Origin: Reclinomonas americana ATCC 50394
Lineage: Eukaryota; Jakobida; Jakobea; Jakobida
Length of the DNA stretch: 28,828 nucleotides
Assembly (NCBI GenBank): GCA_048213135.1
Contig: PS015094.1
Span: 140,566 to 169,393 of the forward strand
Direction: 5' to 3'
Positions within the stretch are counted from its first letter, which is position 1; each line of letters begins with the position of its first letter. Below the pieces are notes generated by a model, which saw only the letters and a list, made by a program, of their open reading frames with translations, was not told the origin of the DNA and ran no database searches. Positions 1-11,500 of the stretch are shown one piece after another. Both the position numbers and the translations under genes were made by a program.

Positions 1-655
1 TGAGAGGAGAGACGAGGGCGATGACCAGGTGCGACGAATCCAACGTGCAATGATCCACAACAGCGAGGTCAGTGCTCGTGCTACACCACTGAGCATGCAC
101 GGTGGTCGCGGGGATATAAGGCAACAGAGAACACCGCAAGAGCTGAGGCGCTTTCTCCCTCCTTCCCTTGTCGCGCCACGCACGCGGAGTTGGGAGGAGA
201 GTGTGTCACACACACACGCGCACTCGCAGAGAGCAAGGAGAGAGTGTGCGTGTGAGGCAAGACGCAGGTGTGGGTGCAAGCACACACACACGCGCGTGAA
301 AGAGAGAGTGAGAGAGTGGGTGGGCGGACTTCGACTTCACGCGCCAATCTATCTCGTCGATTTTCCGCATTTGTGGTATCAGTCATGCATGCGGCCATTC
401 TCTGCCTACCTGCAACTTTAAAAGCAGGAAGACTACTTGTGCTTCGTGGGAAAGGTCGACGTTTCTTCAGATCCGCTGCAAACAACGCAAGAGGTGCATG
501 TGCGCCACGTGGCGCTGTGTGGTTTAGCGCAGAGCCGCTATTTACGGTGATTGACCATGCGCTGCGAATGGCTGACTGGATACCCCGCCTACCCTTCCCC
601 TCCTCCCAAAAAAGCAAATACACACGCAAAAAAACAAGAGTCTCACTCTACCCGG
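1..655. other. Left-edge region without an assignable gene
   Basis: No reading frame here resembles a known family. Much of 195-320 is (CA)n, (GA)n and (GT)n simple sequence of the kind seen in introns elsewhere in the window. Bases 2-68 form an open plus-strand stretch ending at a plausible donor (gtcagtgc at 69), and an acceptor-like tatcag precedes 379, from which a short frame runs to TAA at 419-421. This could be the last two exons of a plus-strand gene entering from the left and converging on the oxygenase gene. I cannot support it further. Confidence 0.2.
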
Positions 656-2388
656 TTACTTGTGCAATGAAATGGCCTTGAGTTCTTCCTCGACAAAGCG
701 CCCAGCCTCAATTCGTGGGTACTTGGCCAGGGCGGCCTCGGTGCGGAACGGACCAATAGGCTCGAGCCACAAATCCGACGCCACGTGTGAGAACAGGGTG
801 GACGACACACGCCACGTGGAGCGGCCTTCGGCCTGGGCGCGCTCCAGTGCACGGGCAGTGGCGTCAAAGAACACCACCTCGTGGAATCCCGCCTCAATGG
901 CACCACCTGCATACGTAGTAGGATCGACAGTGGGTGAGTGCGGCCGTCGATCAGAAGGACGATTTGCGTGTGTGTGTGCGCGCACCAGTCAAGTGCTCCA
1001 GCTGCATTGCAGCCTGCACGAGAAGGCAGCCCTCCGGGACCTTGACCTGCACCTTGGTTCCATCGCGGAGCCATGCAAAGAGCGCAGGGTATCGACTCCG
1101 ACCGCTGTCGAGATCGAGAAGCACAAGTGTGAGTCCATTTGGTTTGGCAGAGTGAATGAATCTCACACGCAACTGAATCGTGAGCAGATTCAGATCCTGA
1201 TGCACCGACGCAATCACCTCGCCGTCCTTGCACTTGGCCATATCAGCTACGCGACGAATTCTGCGTGTAAGCAAAAGCGGAGAGTGCTGTGCAAACCAAT
1301 ACAAATACACACGCACCTCCCGTGGGCGCCAACAAATGCGGACCCTTGTCCAACAGCTTCACAATCGCATCCTCCTCCAGACCGCCGCCAACCGCAATCA
1401 TTCGCGAGCAGGCGTACACAGCGTCGAGCATGCGCTGGCCCCACAGATCCATGAGCTCCGTCCAGTTCGGAATGGCTAATCACAGCACACATGAGAAGCG
1501 CAAAGTATGCACACATGCACACACACACTTGGCGCACCAGCAGGCACTACCGGCGGGCAATTGAGCTCATAGAAGCTGGTGTGCTCCGGTCGCTCGCCAA
1601 TGCGCCAGAAGAAACGCCACTTGGGATCGGCTCCCGAATACGGGTGCGGCTGATGTTCTGGCGGAAAGTCGGCGAAACGGGCCGTGTGATCGCGCGCAAC
1701 CTTTTTTTGCAAACACAGAGAACACAATGTGAATAACAACAACATAAGGAAGCAAGAGATATAATGTACCTCGGTGTACGATGGTGTGGCACCGACTTGA
1801 TAGGCGATATCGGGGAACACGTCACGCATCTTGACCTCGTCGGGTTGCTCATAGTACTGCTCCATCATCGACACAAAGCGCGTGTTGTCTTCCTCGCTCA
1901 CACGCGGATCCTATGGCACAAAAAGAAAAAACAACAAAGGGCGATCTGCATCAGCAGAGGAGCGAAAAAGATGCGCACACTTGCACAGTGCATCTTCTTC
2001 TTTCTTGGAGGAGAGGAGTGTATGCGCACGTGCGTGATAGTGAGGTGGATCAGAGGCATGCAGGGGCGTAGATGTGTGCACGTGCGTGTGAAAGGAGAGA
2101 GAGCGCGCGCACACGTCGCCATGATCCACCATGCAACTCACACACAAAAACTCTCTCGTTCTCTCTTTCGCTTTCTTCTCTGCGTGCTGTGCACACATAT
2201 CCCCCTCTCTCTCTGTGTGTGTATCACTGTCTCTCTGCATGCACGATCGCCTCACAAACCTTGAGAATCAGGACACCCGTCTGTGCAATCTGCTCAAACG
2301 CGCGGCGGCATTCGGCCTCCCATCCCTCCCTCCGGTCCAGGAAGAGACCAACGTCGATGGGCGAAAGAAGAGCGTCCGTGCTTTGCAT
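656..2388 (-). CDS. 2-oxoglutarate/Fe(II)-dependent oxygenase, isopenicillin-N-synthase-like
   Basis: Six exons read 2388-2260, 1910-1770, 1700-1529, 1475-1317, 1246-986 and 906-656; all phases close and give about 370 residues. The start ATG at 2388 is the first in frame after an upstream TAA. The family signature is clear: the metal-binding HxD (HQD, His codon at 1200-1202), the distal His in GFHEVVF (881-883) and a 2-oxoglutarate-binding RxS (RVS, 803-811). Also typical are MDLWGQ, GPHLLAPTG and KVPEGCLLVQA. Members are soluble enzymes that couple 2-oxoglutarate decarboxylation to oxidation of a small molecule; the substrate here is unknown. Intron 1 (1911-2259) is unusually long at 349 nt. 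A 66-nt in-frame segment (1105-1170) in the metal-binding core is absent from typical relatives and may be a GC-AG intron, which would give about 348 residues. Confidence 0.88.
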
Positions 2389-2502
2389 GAAAGCTTGTTT
2401 GAGGCGAGATGTGAATCGAGCGTCCGGTCCGTCGAGTCGTGGTGAATGCGATCGTTAAAACGGCGGCAAAAGCAGTTCATTTATTAGGCGAGAGAAGTCA
2501 TA
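2389..2502. promoter_or_regulatory. Divergent promoter region between oxygenase and dynein genes
   Basis: Only about 114 bases separate the minus-strand oxygenase ATG (2388) from the proposed plus-strand dynein ATG (2503), so both promoters and 5' leaders must overlap here. I see no convincing TATA box. The dynein-side boundary depends on a tentative start codon. Confidence 0.4.
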
Positions 2503-5500
2503 ATGTCGCGCCAGCAACGAGTTACTTACTCTATGCGCACTTGCACACACGCATACAACTCTCTCTTTCTTCTCGATCACTAACTTTGAGTGCTTTCTCT
2601 CTCACACGCACTCAGGCACAAGAGGATGACCCCGAGTACGTGCGACGCGACAGCGCCGCACTCAAGCACGTTCACCGACGAGTGGAGTCGTCGGTGCACC
2701 GACTGCAGCTTCACCACGATCGGCTCATGCACGAGAAAGGGTGCGTGTGTGTGTGAGAGAAAGTCAGATTTGGTCATCTGGCGCGCAACTCAACCAATTG
2801 TGACATTGCAGATCGTCGTCTGCTGGTGGCGACAGCGTCAGTGCGCAGTCGTCCTCTGCCAGCAGTGTTGGTCCCTCGGCAGCCGCACCGACGTACCTGC
2901 CACCGCACTCGTACACAGTCAAGCCACCGCCGTCGACTGTTCGTTTGCGTTTNNNNNNNNNNNNNNNNNNNNNNNNNNNNNNNNNNNNNNNNNNNNNNNN
3001 NNNNNNNNNNNNNNNNNNNNNNNNNNNNNNNNNNNNNNNNNNNNNNNNNNNNNNNNNNNNNNNNNNNNNNNNNNNNNNNNNNNNNNNNNNNNNNNNNNNN
3101 NNNNNNNNNNNNNNNNNNNNNNNNNNNNNNNNNNNNNNNNNNNNNNNNNNNNNNNNNNNNNNNNNNNNNNNNNNNNNNNNNNNNNNNNNNNNNNNNNNNN
3201 NNNNNNNNNNNNNNNNNNNNNNNNNNNNNNNNNNNNNNNNNNNNNNNNNNNNNNNNNNNNNNNNNNNNNNNNNNNNNNNNNNNNNNNNNNNNNNNNNNNN
3301 NNNNNNNNNNNNNNNNNNNNNNNNNNNNNNNNNNNNNNNNNNNNNNNNNNNNNNNNNNNNNNNNNNNNNNNNNNNNNNNNNNNNNNNNNNNNNNNNNNNN
3401 NNNNNNNNNNNNNNNGCCCTCGTTCACCTCGGCGACAAGACGCACACCCGTGCAGCAATCCAAGTCAGCAAGGAGGTACGCGCGTTCTCCGTGTGTGTGT
3501 GTGTGTGTTGTGTGGGGGAATCGGCTCGCTCACAGCACTGTGATCATGAATGCAGCTATCGCGACCAGAGCGCGTCACCACTGCGACCACCATCGGCGCA
3601 AGACAGCGAAGACAACAGACCCGAGCCGTGCGTCATGATCAAGATGACCACCACCACCACCACCACCACCCCTGCTACTGCCGTAGCCGACATGGTACCA
3701 CCATCACGGCGCGGCAGCATTTCGTGCCCCTCCAGCCCACGACAAGCTCGCACACCGTCGCCGCTGCCGCAGGCCGTCTACAATCGTCACCGTCGAATGT
3801 CGAGCATCATTCCGTCGCTCCCGCCTCTGCTGGCGGCCTCACACGCCACACTGACAGTCGGTCACATGGGCGAGCACAGCAACACAGAGTTGAGACTGCG
3901 TGGCGACCTTGCCGACGAATTCCCCATTGGCAAGGGACTCTCGTTCAGGGTGCCGTCTGCTCGCACCACCCAGTCACCCCGACCTTCCACTCCGGGCGAG
4001 CAGCACCGTGACGATGGGGCGGACTATGTGGATTCACAGGATGCCGGCACTGACGTGGGAGACAGCAGTGCAATTGATGTTGCACAGGACCACGAGCAAG
4101 AACAAGAGGAAGAAGAGGAAGAAGACGAAGAAGAAGAGGAGGCGAAGGAGGAGGAAGAGGCAAAGGAGAGTGACGACGAGGTGGACGAGGACGCCGAGGT
4201 GGAGCGCGGACGGGCGGCGTTTGCCAGCATTGACAGCTACGACTCTGGCGCCGATGAACCGTACACCACGCGCACCACTCGCAGCCACAGCACCGTCTCG
4301 ATCACGGCCGAGGTGGCCAACGAACTGGCCGCAGAGCGGCGTCTCGCACCCGACGAGTACAATCGATGGCAGGCTGGCGAGCTGCCGTTGGGCCATTTCT
4401 TGCCCCTCGATCTCTTCGACGACCCCACACTCGAGCAGCTGGCGCCATTCACCTGGATCGCCAAGACTGTTGCGCACCTGATTTTTTCGATTCACTTGCC
4501 TGTTGACTGACAAGCGCACGCACAGGACGTGGTTCATGCCTTCTCCATTTACTGCACCGGGACAGACACGTGGGAGTGGCGACCGTGCACCGTGCTGCAC
4601 TACGACCCCGTGAGCGAGCTCTTCCTCATCCAGTGGTCGTCGACCATGAGTGTCTCCACGCATCAGAAACATGTCCGCCGGTGAGACCAGTCATTGTGCC
4701 CTTGCACCGCCATGTAGAAACTGACTGACACAATTGTTTGCAGGCTGAACCTGCGCTTCGAAATGGAGTCGCCGGAATTGCTCAACGAGCGCATCCTTCA
4801 CGCAGTGATGTGGCGCGAACGAGCCGAGTACGCTGCGCGTCTCGAACACCATCTGAGTCACTACGTGTCCGACGCAGTGGTGACGCCGCTTAGCGACGGT
4901 GCGTTCTTATCGCTCCCGTGCAACAGTTGCATGTACGCTGCTGATGCTTGATCAAAACAGACACTGTGCGCTCCATCGAGCGACGAGTGGGGACACTGGC
5001 CGGTGCACGTCTGCCTCCCGCCGTGCGACAGGAAGTTCACCAGCAGTCGTGGGCCGACGCGAGACACGCCTACGACATGGCCCTCAAGCAGTGCCATGTT
5101 TCCGAGCAGCGGTGCGTCAAACTTGCCACCTGCCATTATTTTTCGCAGCCACTGAGAGCGCTCCACGCCACCANNNNNNNNNNNNNNNNNNNNCAGGTTG
5201 CTGGATGTGGAGTTGGACGAGTTCTTGGTGTCGCTGAAGCTTGCACCACCGTCGTTTGATGCCGTGGAGAAGCCGCCAGTGTTCTCGTCCAAGCAACGGA
5301 TTCCGGGATACACACGCGCAGCATTCCGCGAGGCGCGAAACGCGCTGCAACACTCACTGGTGCCCGGAAACGAGCAAGTGTGCAAACTGTTCTTGTCCAT
5401 ACGGACAGAGTGGGATCGTGTGTACGCAAAGAGGCTGCTGGCCGCCGTACCACAAGCCGAGGGTGGTGGGAAGCATACGTCGAACATTGTGGATTTTGTG

Positions 5501-8500
5501 AGTGAGGTCACTCTGCAGGTGCGCATGGCAGTGGATTTGATCCACGGGGACTGGCGCAAGTTCTGTATTGCGACCACCAAGGAGCATGTGGGACAATTGT
5601 TGGTGGCTCTGGCAAGCACCCAGGTGCTACCGAGCAGTGGTGCAGGGTCGGACAGTTCAGTGACCGGCAGTGTGGCAGCTAGATTCCTGCGCCTGCTGAG
5701 CATGCAGTTGAATGACTTGCTGCGAGACTTGGTGATGGAGTCGCTGCGTGCGTATTGCACTTTCATGGACAATTTTGCTGTGCCGCGGATGGCTGCGCAG
5801 GCTTGTGACTACTGGGTCAGCGACTCACAGCTGTTGTTCGACCTGGAGCTGTCGGTGGATCTGGAGATCGTGCCACCTGTATCCTACATTTGTGATGCCC
5901 TTCCCAGCGCATTCAAGCGGTGTCTCACACTGACCACCGGTGATTTCTCTCCAGTCTCTCTCTCCTTCATGCTGCAGCGTCGCCATTGCTTGTTTTCTCA
6001 CACACGTGGCGCACGCAGAAACGATTCCGATGTTTGGCCAGCTCCTGCTGTCGGGCATGACGGTGACCGATGCCATGCTGCCCGGTGTGAATGCAGAAGA
6101 GCCGGCAGTGGTGGAACTGAGGAGTATGTTGATGCGAACTGTGGAGAACAACATGGCCACNNNNNNNNNNNNNNNNNNNNNNNNNNNNNNNNNNNNNNNN
6201 NNNNNNNNNNNNNNNNNNNNNNNNNNNNNNNNNNNNNNNNNNNNNNNNNNNNNNNNNNNNNNNNNNNNNNNNNNNNNNNNNNNNNNNNNNNNNNNNNNNN
6301 NNNNNNNNNNNNNNNNNNNNNNNNNNNNNNNNNNNNNNNNNNNNNNNNNNNNNNNNNNNNNNNNNNNNNNNNNNNNNNNNNNNNNNNNNNNNNNNNNNNN
6401 NNNNNNNNNNNNNNNNNNNNNNNNNNNNNNNNNNNNNNNNNNNNNNNNNNNNNNNNNNNNNNNNNNNNNNNNNNNNNNNNNNNNNNNNNNNNNNNNNNNN
6501 NNNNNNNNNNNNNNNNNNNNNNNNNNNNNNNNNNNNNNNNNNNNNNNNNNNNNNNNNNNNNNNNNNNNNNNNNNNNNNNNNNNNNNNNNNNNNNNNNNNN
6601 NNNNNNNNNNNNNNNNNNNNNNNNNNNNNNNNNNNNNNNNNNNNNNNNNNNNNNNNNNNNNNNNNNNNNNNNNNNNNNNNNNNNNNNNNNNNNNNNNNNN
6701 NNNNNNNNNNNNNNNNNNNNNNNNNNNNNNNNNNNNNNNNNNNNNNNNNNNNNNNNNNNNNNNNNNNNNNNNNNNNNNNNNNNNNNNNNNNNNNNNNNNN
6801 NNNNNNNNNNNNNNNNNNNNNNNNNNNNNNNNNNNNNNNNNNNNNNNNNNNNNNNNNNNNNNNNNNNNNNNNNNNNNNNNNNNNNNNNNNNNNNNNNNNN
6901 NNNNNNNNNNNNNNNNNNNNNNNNNNNNNNNNNNNNNNNNNNNNNNNNNNNNNNNNNNNNNNNNNNNNNNNNNNNNNNNNNNNNNNNNNNNNNNNNNNNN
7001 NNNNNNNNNNNNNNNNNNNNNNNNNNNNNNNNNNNNNNNNNNNNNNNNNNNNNNNNNNNNNNNNNNNNNNNNNNNNNNNNNNNNNNNNNNNNNNCTTGCG
7101 TGATTTCATGGACACACTGGCTCCTCTGGTGGACATTTCTGCGTCCGAGACTTTGGCTGCTGGTGGTATGTGTGCATGTGTATGCATGTGTGTATCGAGA
7201 CACAGCCATCTTACTGTCAAGTGCACAGTGGTGGAGAAGGCTGAATCGGTGGCCTTGGTGGCCAGCACCGGTGCGTCACGAGTGACTGACATTGAGGAGG
7301 CATATGTTGCTGTGTTCCGCGAAGCGCTTGATGCACTCGCAGAGCGAGGTCGCGCCATTGAGCGTGTTCTCAAGGCACCCGAGCGTTGCGTCAGTGCGGC
7401 TATAGCGTCCTATTCGCTAGACCGTCGAACCTCACGGATCTGCTGCATACAGTGTTCTTCACGGCATTCCGCCTCGACGTGAGCGAGGCTCGACGCGTTC
7501 TTCGCGAGCGCGTACAGCACGCCATGACCACCATCCTCGACCACCTGTGCAAACATTTGGGCGAACGAGTGGTGGTGCTGAATGAGAGATACGAGAGCCT
7601 GTACCATAGCATCGCCAGGCAGCCGGCCACGCCCGATGGTGAGCGCTCCTTGATGTGTGTGCCTGCAGACTGACACGACAATATGGTACTCACCAGGCGT
7701 GCCGTGTCACACACAGACTTGCGCTTGATGAAGCACATTGTCGAGCAGCATTCTGTGGTGTCGGAGTCGTGGATCGAAGAAGTGCGATCCATGCACTCGG
7801 TGCTGCAAGTGCTCGACACGCACCGCCGTCTGCTGTCGGACGACCAAGCTTCGCAGTTTTACACCCTCCAACAGTGGCCACGACGTGTACACTTCGCCAT
7901 GGCTGGTGAGGGNNNNNNNNNNNNNNNNNNNNNNNNNNNNNNNNNNNNNNNNNNNNNNNNNNNNNNNNNNNNNNNNNNNNNNNNNNNNNNNNNNNNNNNN
8001 NNNNNNNNNNNNNNNNNNNNNNNNNNNNNNNNNNNNNNNNNNNNNNNNNNNNNNNNNNNNNNNNNNNNNNNNNNNNNNNNNNNNNNNNNNNNNNNNNNNN
8101 NNNNNNNNNNNNNNNNNNNNNNNNNNNNNNNNNNNNNNNNNNNNNNNNNNNNNNNNNNNNNNNNNNNNNNNNNNNNNNNNNNNNNNNNNNNNNNNNNNNN
8201 NNNNNNNNNNNNNNNNNNNNNNNNNNNNNNNNNNNNNNNNNNNNNNNNNNNNNNNNNNNNNNNNNNNNNNNNNNNNNNNNNNNNNNNNNNNNNNNNNNNN
8301 NNNNNNNNNNNNNNNNNNNNNNNNNNNNNNNNNNNNNNCACACACGTGCGGTACGGAACTTGGTACGTGTTGTTGGAATTGCTGCACGAATTGCGTGAGC
8401 TGCCGTACGGTTGCCATGGAGTTGCTGTCGGGCGCAAAGGTGCGTGCCGCTTGCCGAATCTCCAGCAGCCAGTGCTATATAGAGCGAGTCAGCATCAGAG

Positions 8501-11500
8501 GCCGTAGGGGGACTCTGCTGTCTTCATCTCCCCGTCGCAACTTTCATCGTGGGGGCGACGCGTTCCGGATCCAGTTCATCAAAGGGTGACTCCATCCACT
8601 CCTGTCGCACAGTGATGAACGACGACGCCGCCATCCACATGCGATGATGACTCGAGAATGTCACTCGCAGGTCGTCCAGTTGCGGATACGTCGGCATTTG
8701 CATACCGAGTAGCTGGCTGTCCAGTCTGTGCATGTGCACATCATGGATGGAATGAGCTTCTACAAATACAGCCACGCAAGCAGACAGGTAAGAAGATATC
8801 GCAACTGGAACCGCCGACTTTGCTCGACTGCCGACTGCAGATCGTCCATGAGTTGAGCGGCCTGGTTGCCTCGTTCGGCCACATCGTCGAGCCCGGAGTA
8901 TCGCTCAAAGGCTCTGACGCGTGCGTCCAGCGAGTCAATGTGTGCGTTGAAGTCGGTGATTTTGAGCTTCAGTTGATTGATAAAGTAGTCGACATCCAGA
9001 CACAGAATCGTCTCCAAGTCTGTGTGGCGCACGGTAAGCACGCAAGAGAAAAAGAAGACACGACGCGGAGGAAGCNNNNNNNNNNNNNNNNNNNNNNNNN
9101 NTGACCACACAGTGTGCGTGTTCATGACAATCCGTCTGTCTCTCGTGCAGTGATCAACCTCTTGCGCCACGGCGGCATGCGTGACCGCCACTGGGAGGAA
9201 ATGGAGAAAGTTTGCGGTGTGCGCATCAGGGCACTGCCGAATGAGACTCTGGCCGGAGTCATTTCTCGTCATGTTGCGTTTGCGTCGCTCACAACTCTGC
9301 AACGTGCTGTGACACAGCTCTCATTTTTTCCATGCGGCCCACAGTTGGAGGTGTACGAGGTGCAGCTGCGCAACGTCAGTGAGCGCGCCATGCAGGAATT
9401 CCAGATAGAAAAACTGCTGGAGTCGATGCGTCTCGAGCTGCGCAAGGCAGAAATCAAGACCGCGCCACACGGCGACACGCATGTCATTTGTTCCACCAGC
9501 AGCCTGTCGGTACGTGAATCGCCACAGGTCGTGGACAAACGCAGCCTCTCTGTCGACTCATTATTTTGTGCGCATCGTGGCAGACCATTCTCGACGACCA
9601 GATTGCACGCACCCAACAACTGATGTGTCACCCACTGATCCATGTGCACATTCGACCAACCACCGAGTGGCTGAGCAGGCTGAACCAGGCAAGTGGCCAT
9701 GAGGTCCGTGGCGGTGCAGACGTTTGCACTCACTCGCCTTTTTTTCTTGTCGCAGACCAAATATGTCTTGCAAACATGGAATCGCATTCAGCCTGTGTGG
9801 GTGTCGTTGGGACCATTCTTTGCTGTGCCGCTCATTCGCAAGGTGCCGCCACTCCCCACCGCCTGCCATGCGCAAAAACTGTTACGTTGACTGATTACGG
9901 TACTGCACCACAGGAACTTCCGCATGAGACCGAAGTGTTTGGTATGCTGGACGACGCGCTTCGGATCATCGTCGAGGAGACGCAGGCAAACAGATCGCTG
10001 GCTGCCGTTCCGCATGCCTCTCTCTCGCTCAAGTTTGGACGACTGAGCAAGATCGTCGATCGGGTTCAGCACGGTACGACAGCAGCGACACCATGTCGAT
10101 TGTTGCTGGTCCATTTTTCATTTCCATCCAACGCAGGCATGAGTTCGTGGATTGAGCGCAAGCGCATGGTGTTTCCGCGTTTCTTCTTCATGTCCGACAG
10201 TCAACTGGTATCACTGTTCACCGAGGTGACCATCGACTCGAGGAACATTCAGCGGTACTTGCCGAGCATCTTCCCCGGCATCTACCACCTGCAAATGGAC
10301 GACTCGGGCACCGTGTCGGTATGTGATGCGCGTAGCAGCAGACATTTCAGCTTCTTGCGCTCACATCATCGCGCCAATATCAGGCCATCTCTGGTAGCTT
10401 CCGCGACTTGGTTGGGCTCACAGAAAGTGTGACCACCAAGATGCAGCAGCCGCAACTCTGGCTCGGTCACCTCGAGGAGTCGATGAAGAAGTCGCTGCGT
10501 CGGCTCATCATGCTGGCCAGCCGTTCGCGAGAGGAGAGCAGTGTCTCGCAGTGGGTGCGTCAGCATATTTGTGTGATGTTTGTCGCTTACTCTGTCTCAC
10601 ACCACGTGATGCAGGCTGTCAAGTGGCCTGCGCAAGCGGTCTATGTGGTACTGCAGTTGGTCCGGTGAGTAGTGACGACATCGTAAATGCGCGTCGCGCT
10701 GTCGTCGCGTCTCACGATTGTCTGCGTGTAGATCCGCCGAGTTTGCCGACGCACTAAGCGGGTCAGACAGCGCCTCAATGCTGCGAAAGCTGAAGAACAG
10801 AATCGCCAGCGAGAATGAGCAGCTCTTCAAGTTGCTGCGTTCGGGCGAGTGCTCGTGGAGCCAGCAACTCACCTTGTCGGCGCTCGTCACACAAAACCTG
10901 CATTCACGGGACCTGATCGGCTCCCTGCTGGCGGAGGCATCGCGTACGCAGGCGGCGCCATCGGCCGATGAGTTCGCCTTCCAGGGCTCAGTGCGGCTGC
11001 ATCTCGACACCTCCAATGCCGACAGCGTGCACATTGTGCTGCGAATCATGGACTGCACCATGCACTACGGATTCGAGTACCTCGGCGGCCTGCCGCGTCT
11101 AGTGCTCACACCCGATACGCAGCACGTGTTCCGTGCGGTCACAAGTGCGGTGTCCTACGGTCTTGGAGCGTGCTTGGTGCGTACCCAGTATGTGTTGATA
11201 CGGGTATCTTGTACACTCACTTGCTTTGTACGCAGACTGGTGTTCCGGGAGTTGGTCGTGTGGCCATGTTGGAGGACTTGTCGCGGCTGTGCGGTCGGCA
11301 ATTCCGCCGCCTCGACTGTGTGGACACGGTGGATGTGGCATCTGCTTTGCAGCTGGTCAAGGGTGCAGTCGCGTGCGGAGCGTGGATGTGCTTGGCCGAG
11401 GTCCAGAACTTGCGCGTCGACGTGGTGTCGGTGCTGGCGCAGCACATGTGGAATGTGATGCAGAATCTATCTCTGCGCGAGTCGGAAACTGTGAACATTG

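Larger units (their letters stand above)
2503..4468 (+). other. Dynein N-terminal low-complexity region
   Basis: Exons 2503-2520 (tentative), 2616-2740, 2813-2952 (runs into a gap), 3416-3475 and 3556-4468. The region is Ser/Pro/Thr rich, has an eight-Thr run and two PKA-like sites (RRGS near 3710, RRMS near 3795), then a long Glu/Asp block (about 4090-4200). It ends in a conserved tail segment (LFDDPTLEQLAPFTWI). Joining the exons left of the 463-base gap to the dynein is an inference; they could belong to a separate small gene. Confidence 0.6.
4526..7905 (+). other. Dynein tail exons
   Basis: Exons 4526-4680, 4744-4898, 4961-5111, 5197-5939, 6019-6160 (runs into a gap), 7095-7165, 7229-7384, 7453-7638 and 7717-7905. 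The first exon carries DVVHAFSIYCTG and WEWRPC, and the next RRLNLRFEMESPELLNERI, typical of inner-arm axonemal chains. The last encodes PDDLRLMKHIVEQ, the entry into the linker. An apparent frame change near 7385 is explained by a 68-nt intron (7385-7452) with a GTTGCG donor, which restores VLKAPE|LFFTAFRLDV in phase. The tail would carry intermediate/light chain or actin attachment in the axoneme; the partners cannot be read from sequence. Confidence 0.85.

Noticed and set aside
81-629. 182-residue minus-strand open frame at the left edge
   Set aside because: Composition follows CA/GA repeats and there is no family resemblance or splice support.
2945-3415. Long open frames crossing the N runs on both strands
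   Set aside because: They are artefacts of translating N as open codons; only flanking exons with family or phase support were kept.
3620-3680. Histidine-rich metal-binding stretch
   Set aside because: It appears only in a frame shifted from the dynein exon; the true frame reads eight Thr.
7340-7480. Apparent frameshift in a dynein tail exon, suggesting pseudogenisation
   Set aside because: A 68-nt intron with a GTTGCG donor (7385) and catacag acceptor (7452) restores frame exactly, and the same donor recurs elsewhere in the gene.
8339-9075. Independent antisense gene, or a nested dynein fragment on the minus strand
   Set aside because: The three exons are precisely the linker parts missing from the plus-strand gene, in order and with matching phases at both ends, so a flipped contig is simpler.
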